Of a DNA stretch of 5,121 nt, positions 4,691 to 5,121 are shown in pieces (position 1 is the first letter of the stretch; the number at the start of each line of letters is the position of its first letter). A program made the position numbers and the translations under genes. Below the pieces are notes generated by a model. The model had not been told where the DNA came from and searched no databases. It saw only the letters and a program-made list of their open reading frames with translations. Where the stretch lies: assembly GCA_964502145.1 (NCBI GenBank), contig CAZCVI010000162.1:1-5121 (forward strand). Reading direction: 5' to 3'. This stretch comes from CAZCVI01 sp964502145. Its GTDB lineage: Bacteria; Acidobacteriota; Aminicenantia; UBA2199.

Positions 4691-5121
4691 TTTCCTATTT
4701 TTCCCCCGTATTGCCGCAAAATCTCCAGCCCCTCTGGCGACCACTTGCTGCCTTTCTCCAGATTTTTAAAGGAACAGCCCTGGATAAACAGGCCAGGGAC
4801 ATTTATAAGCGTCCGTTCCGTTTCATTTCCTGAAAGGTTTGGCACCCGGATTTTGTTTATATCGGTTTTTAATTTTTGATTCTCTTTAGGGGGTGAGAAA
4901 TCGGGGAAAGAAGGGTTATCTTTTTGTTGAAAGGTATGGAGGCAGGTGCCGGAGGTGACGTTCCACACATTGAAGGTGCCATCAGACGAAGCGGAGAGGA
5001 TTTTTTGCCCATCCGGGCTGTACACCGCGCTGTTTACCCAATCCGTATGCCCGTCCAGGGTTAACACACAGACACCGGTTCCCCGGTCCCACTCTTTGAT
5101 GGTGTGATCATCCGAAGCGGA
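4687..5121 (-). CDS. WD40-repeat protein, C-terminal part
   Basis: The frame is open to the right edge, so the 5' end lies outside the window. The 144 visible residues begin with the end of one WD repeat (SASDDHTIKEWD) and a full repeat (DGHTDWVNSAVYSPDG, then SASSDGTFNVWN, with Asn replacing the usual Asp after Trp). A non-repeat tail of about 80 residues follows, ending GLFIQGCSFKNL, EKGSKW, EGLEIL and YGGK. WD40 repeats form beta-propellers for protein contact. Near-identical repeats in bacteria often sit behind NACHT/STAND, kinase or caspase-like domains; the N-terminal domain here is unseen. The same tail, decayed, occurs at 2302-2379, so this is a multi-copy family in the genome. Confidence 0.85.
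   Translation of the reverse strand, partial: SASDDHTIKEWDRGTGVCVLTLDGHTDWVNSAVYSPDGQKILSASSDGTFNVWNVTSGTCLHTFQQKDNPSFPDFSPPKENQKLKTDINKIRVPNLSGNETERTLINVPGLFIQGCSFKNLEKGSKWSPEGLEILRQYGGKIGN

Overview
The window looks like an accessory (defence or toxin-antitoxin) region of a bacterial chromosome. Genes are small, switch strand often, are separated by repeat-rich gaps, and sit beside broken copies of their own families. The codon mix is moderately AT-rich. The combination of an ATPase-nuclease fusion, MNT/HEPN pairs, a DUF433/DUF5615 pair and a WD40-repeat protein is typical of repeat-laden large genomes, such as multicellular or filamentous Desulfobacterota, Beggiatoaceae-like bacteria or cyanobacteria. 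I lean weakly to the first group; nothing in the window fixes the taxon.

Layout. Positions 1-90 hold a terminator-like inverted repeat, and 102-153 hold three short hairpins in a row. A plus-strand gene (327-2084) encodes an AAA/STAND-type ATPase with a winged helix and a C-terminal PD-(D/E)xK nuclease-like domain. The gap 2085-2537 has a 52-bp interrupted palindrome and, on the minus strand, the decayed last 25 codons of a WD40 gene. Next come a minus-strand MNT-HEPN pair (3277 to 2538, overlapping start and stop) and a divergent plus-strand MNT gene (3429-3758). The HEPN partner of the latter (from 3755) survives for only about 25 codons and then runs into a scrap of another HEPN gene in the opposite orientation. 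A minus-strand DUF433 antitoxin / DUF5615 toxin operon follows (4537 to 3915). The right edge holds the 3' end of a minus-strand WD40 gene whose tail matches the remnant at 2302-2379.

How the parts fit. Three toxin-antitoxin-like modules, two of them related, are packed between two directly oriented WD40 3' ends, one intact and one decayed. The two MNT genes are divergent, and a 10-bp inverted repeat lies in both predicted promoters, so they may be co-regulated. The plus-strand MNT has lost its cognate HEPN and may be an orphan or act on the intact HEPN next door. Two plus-strand genes have a consensus-like promoter whose -10 box ends only 6-7 nt before the start codon, which suggests leaderless mRNAs. 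No tRNA, rRNA, CRISPR array or transposase was seen.
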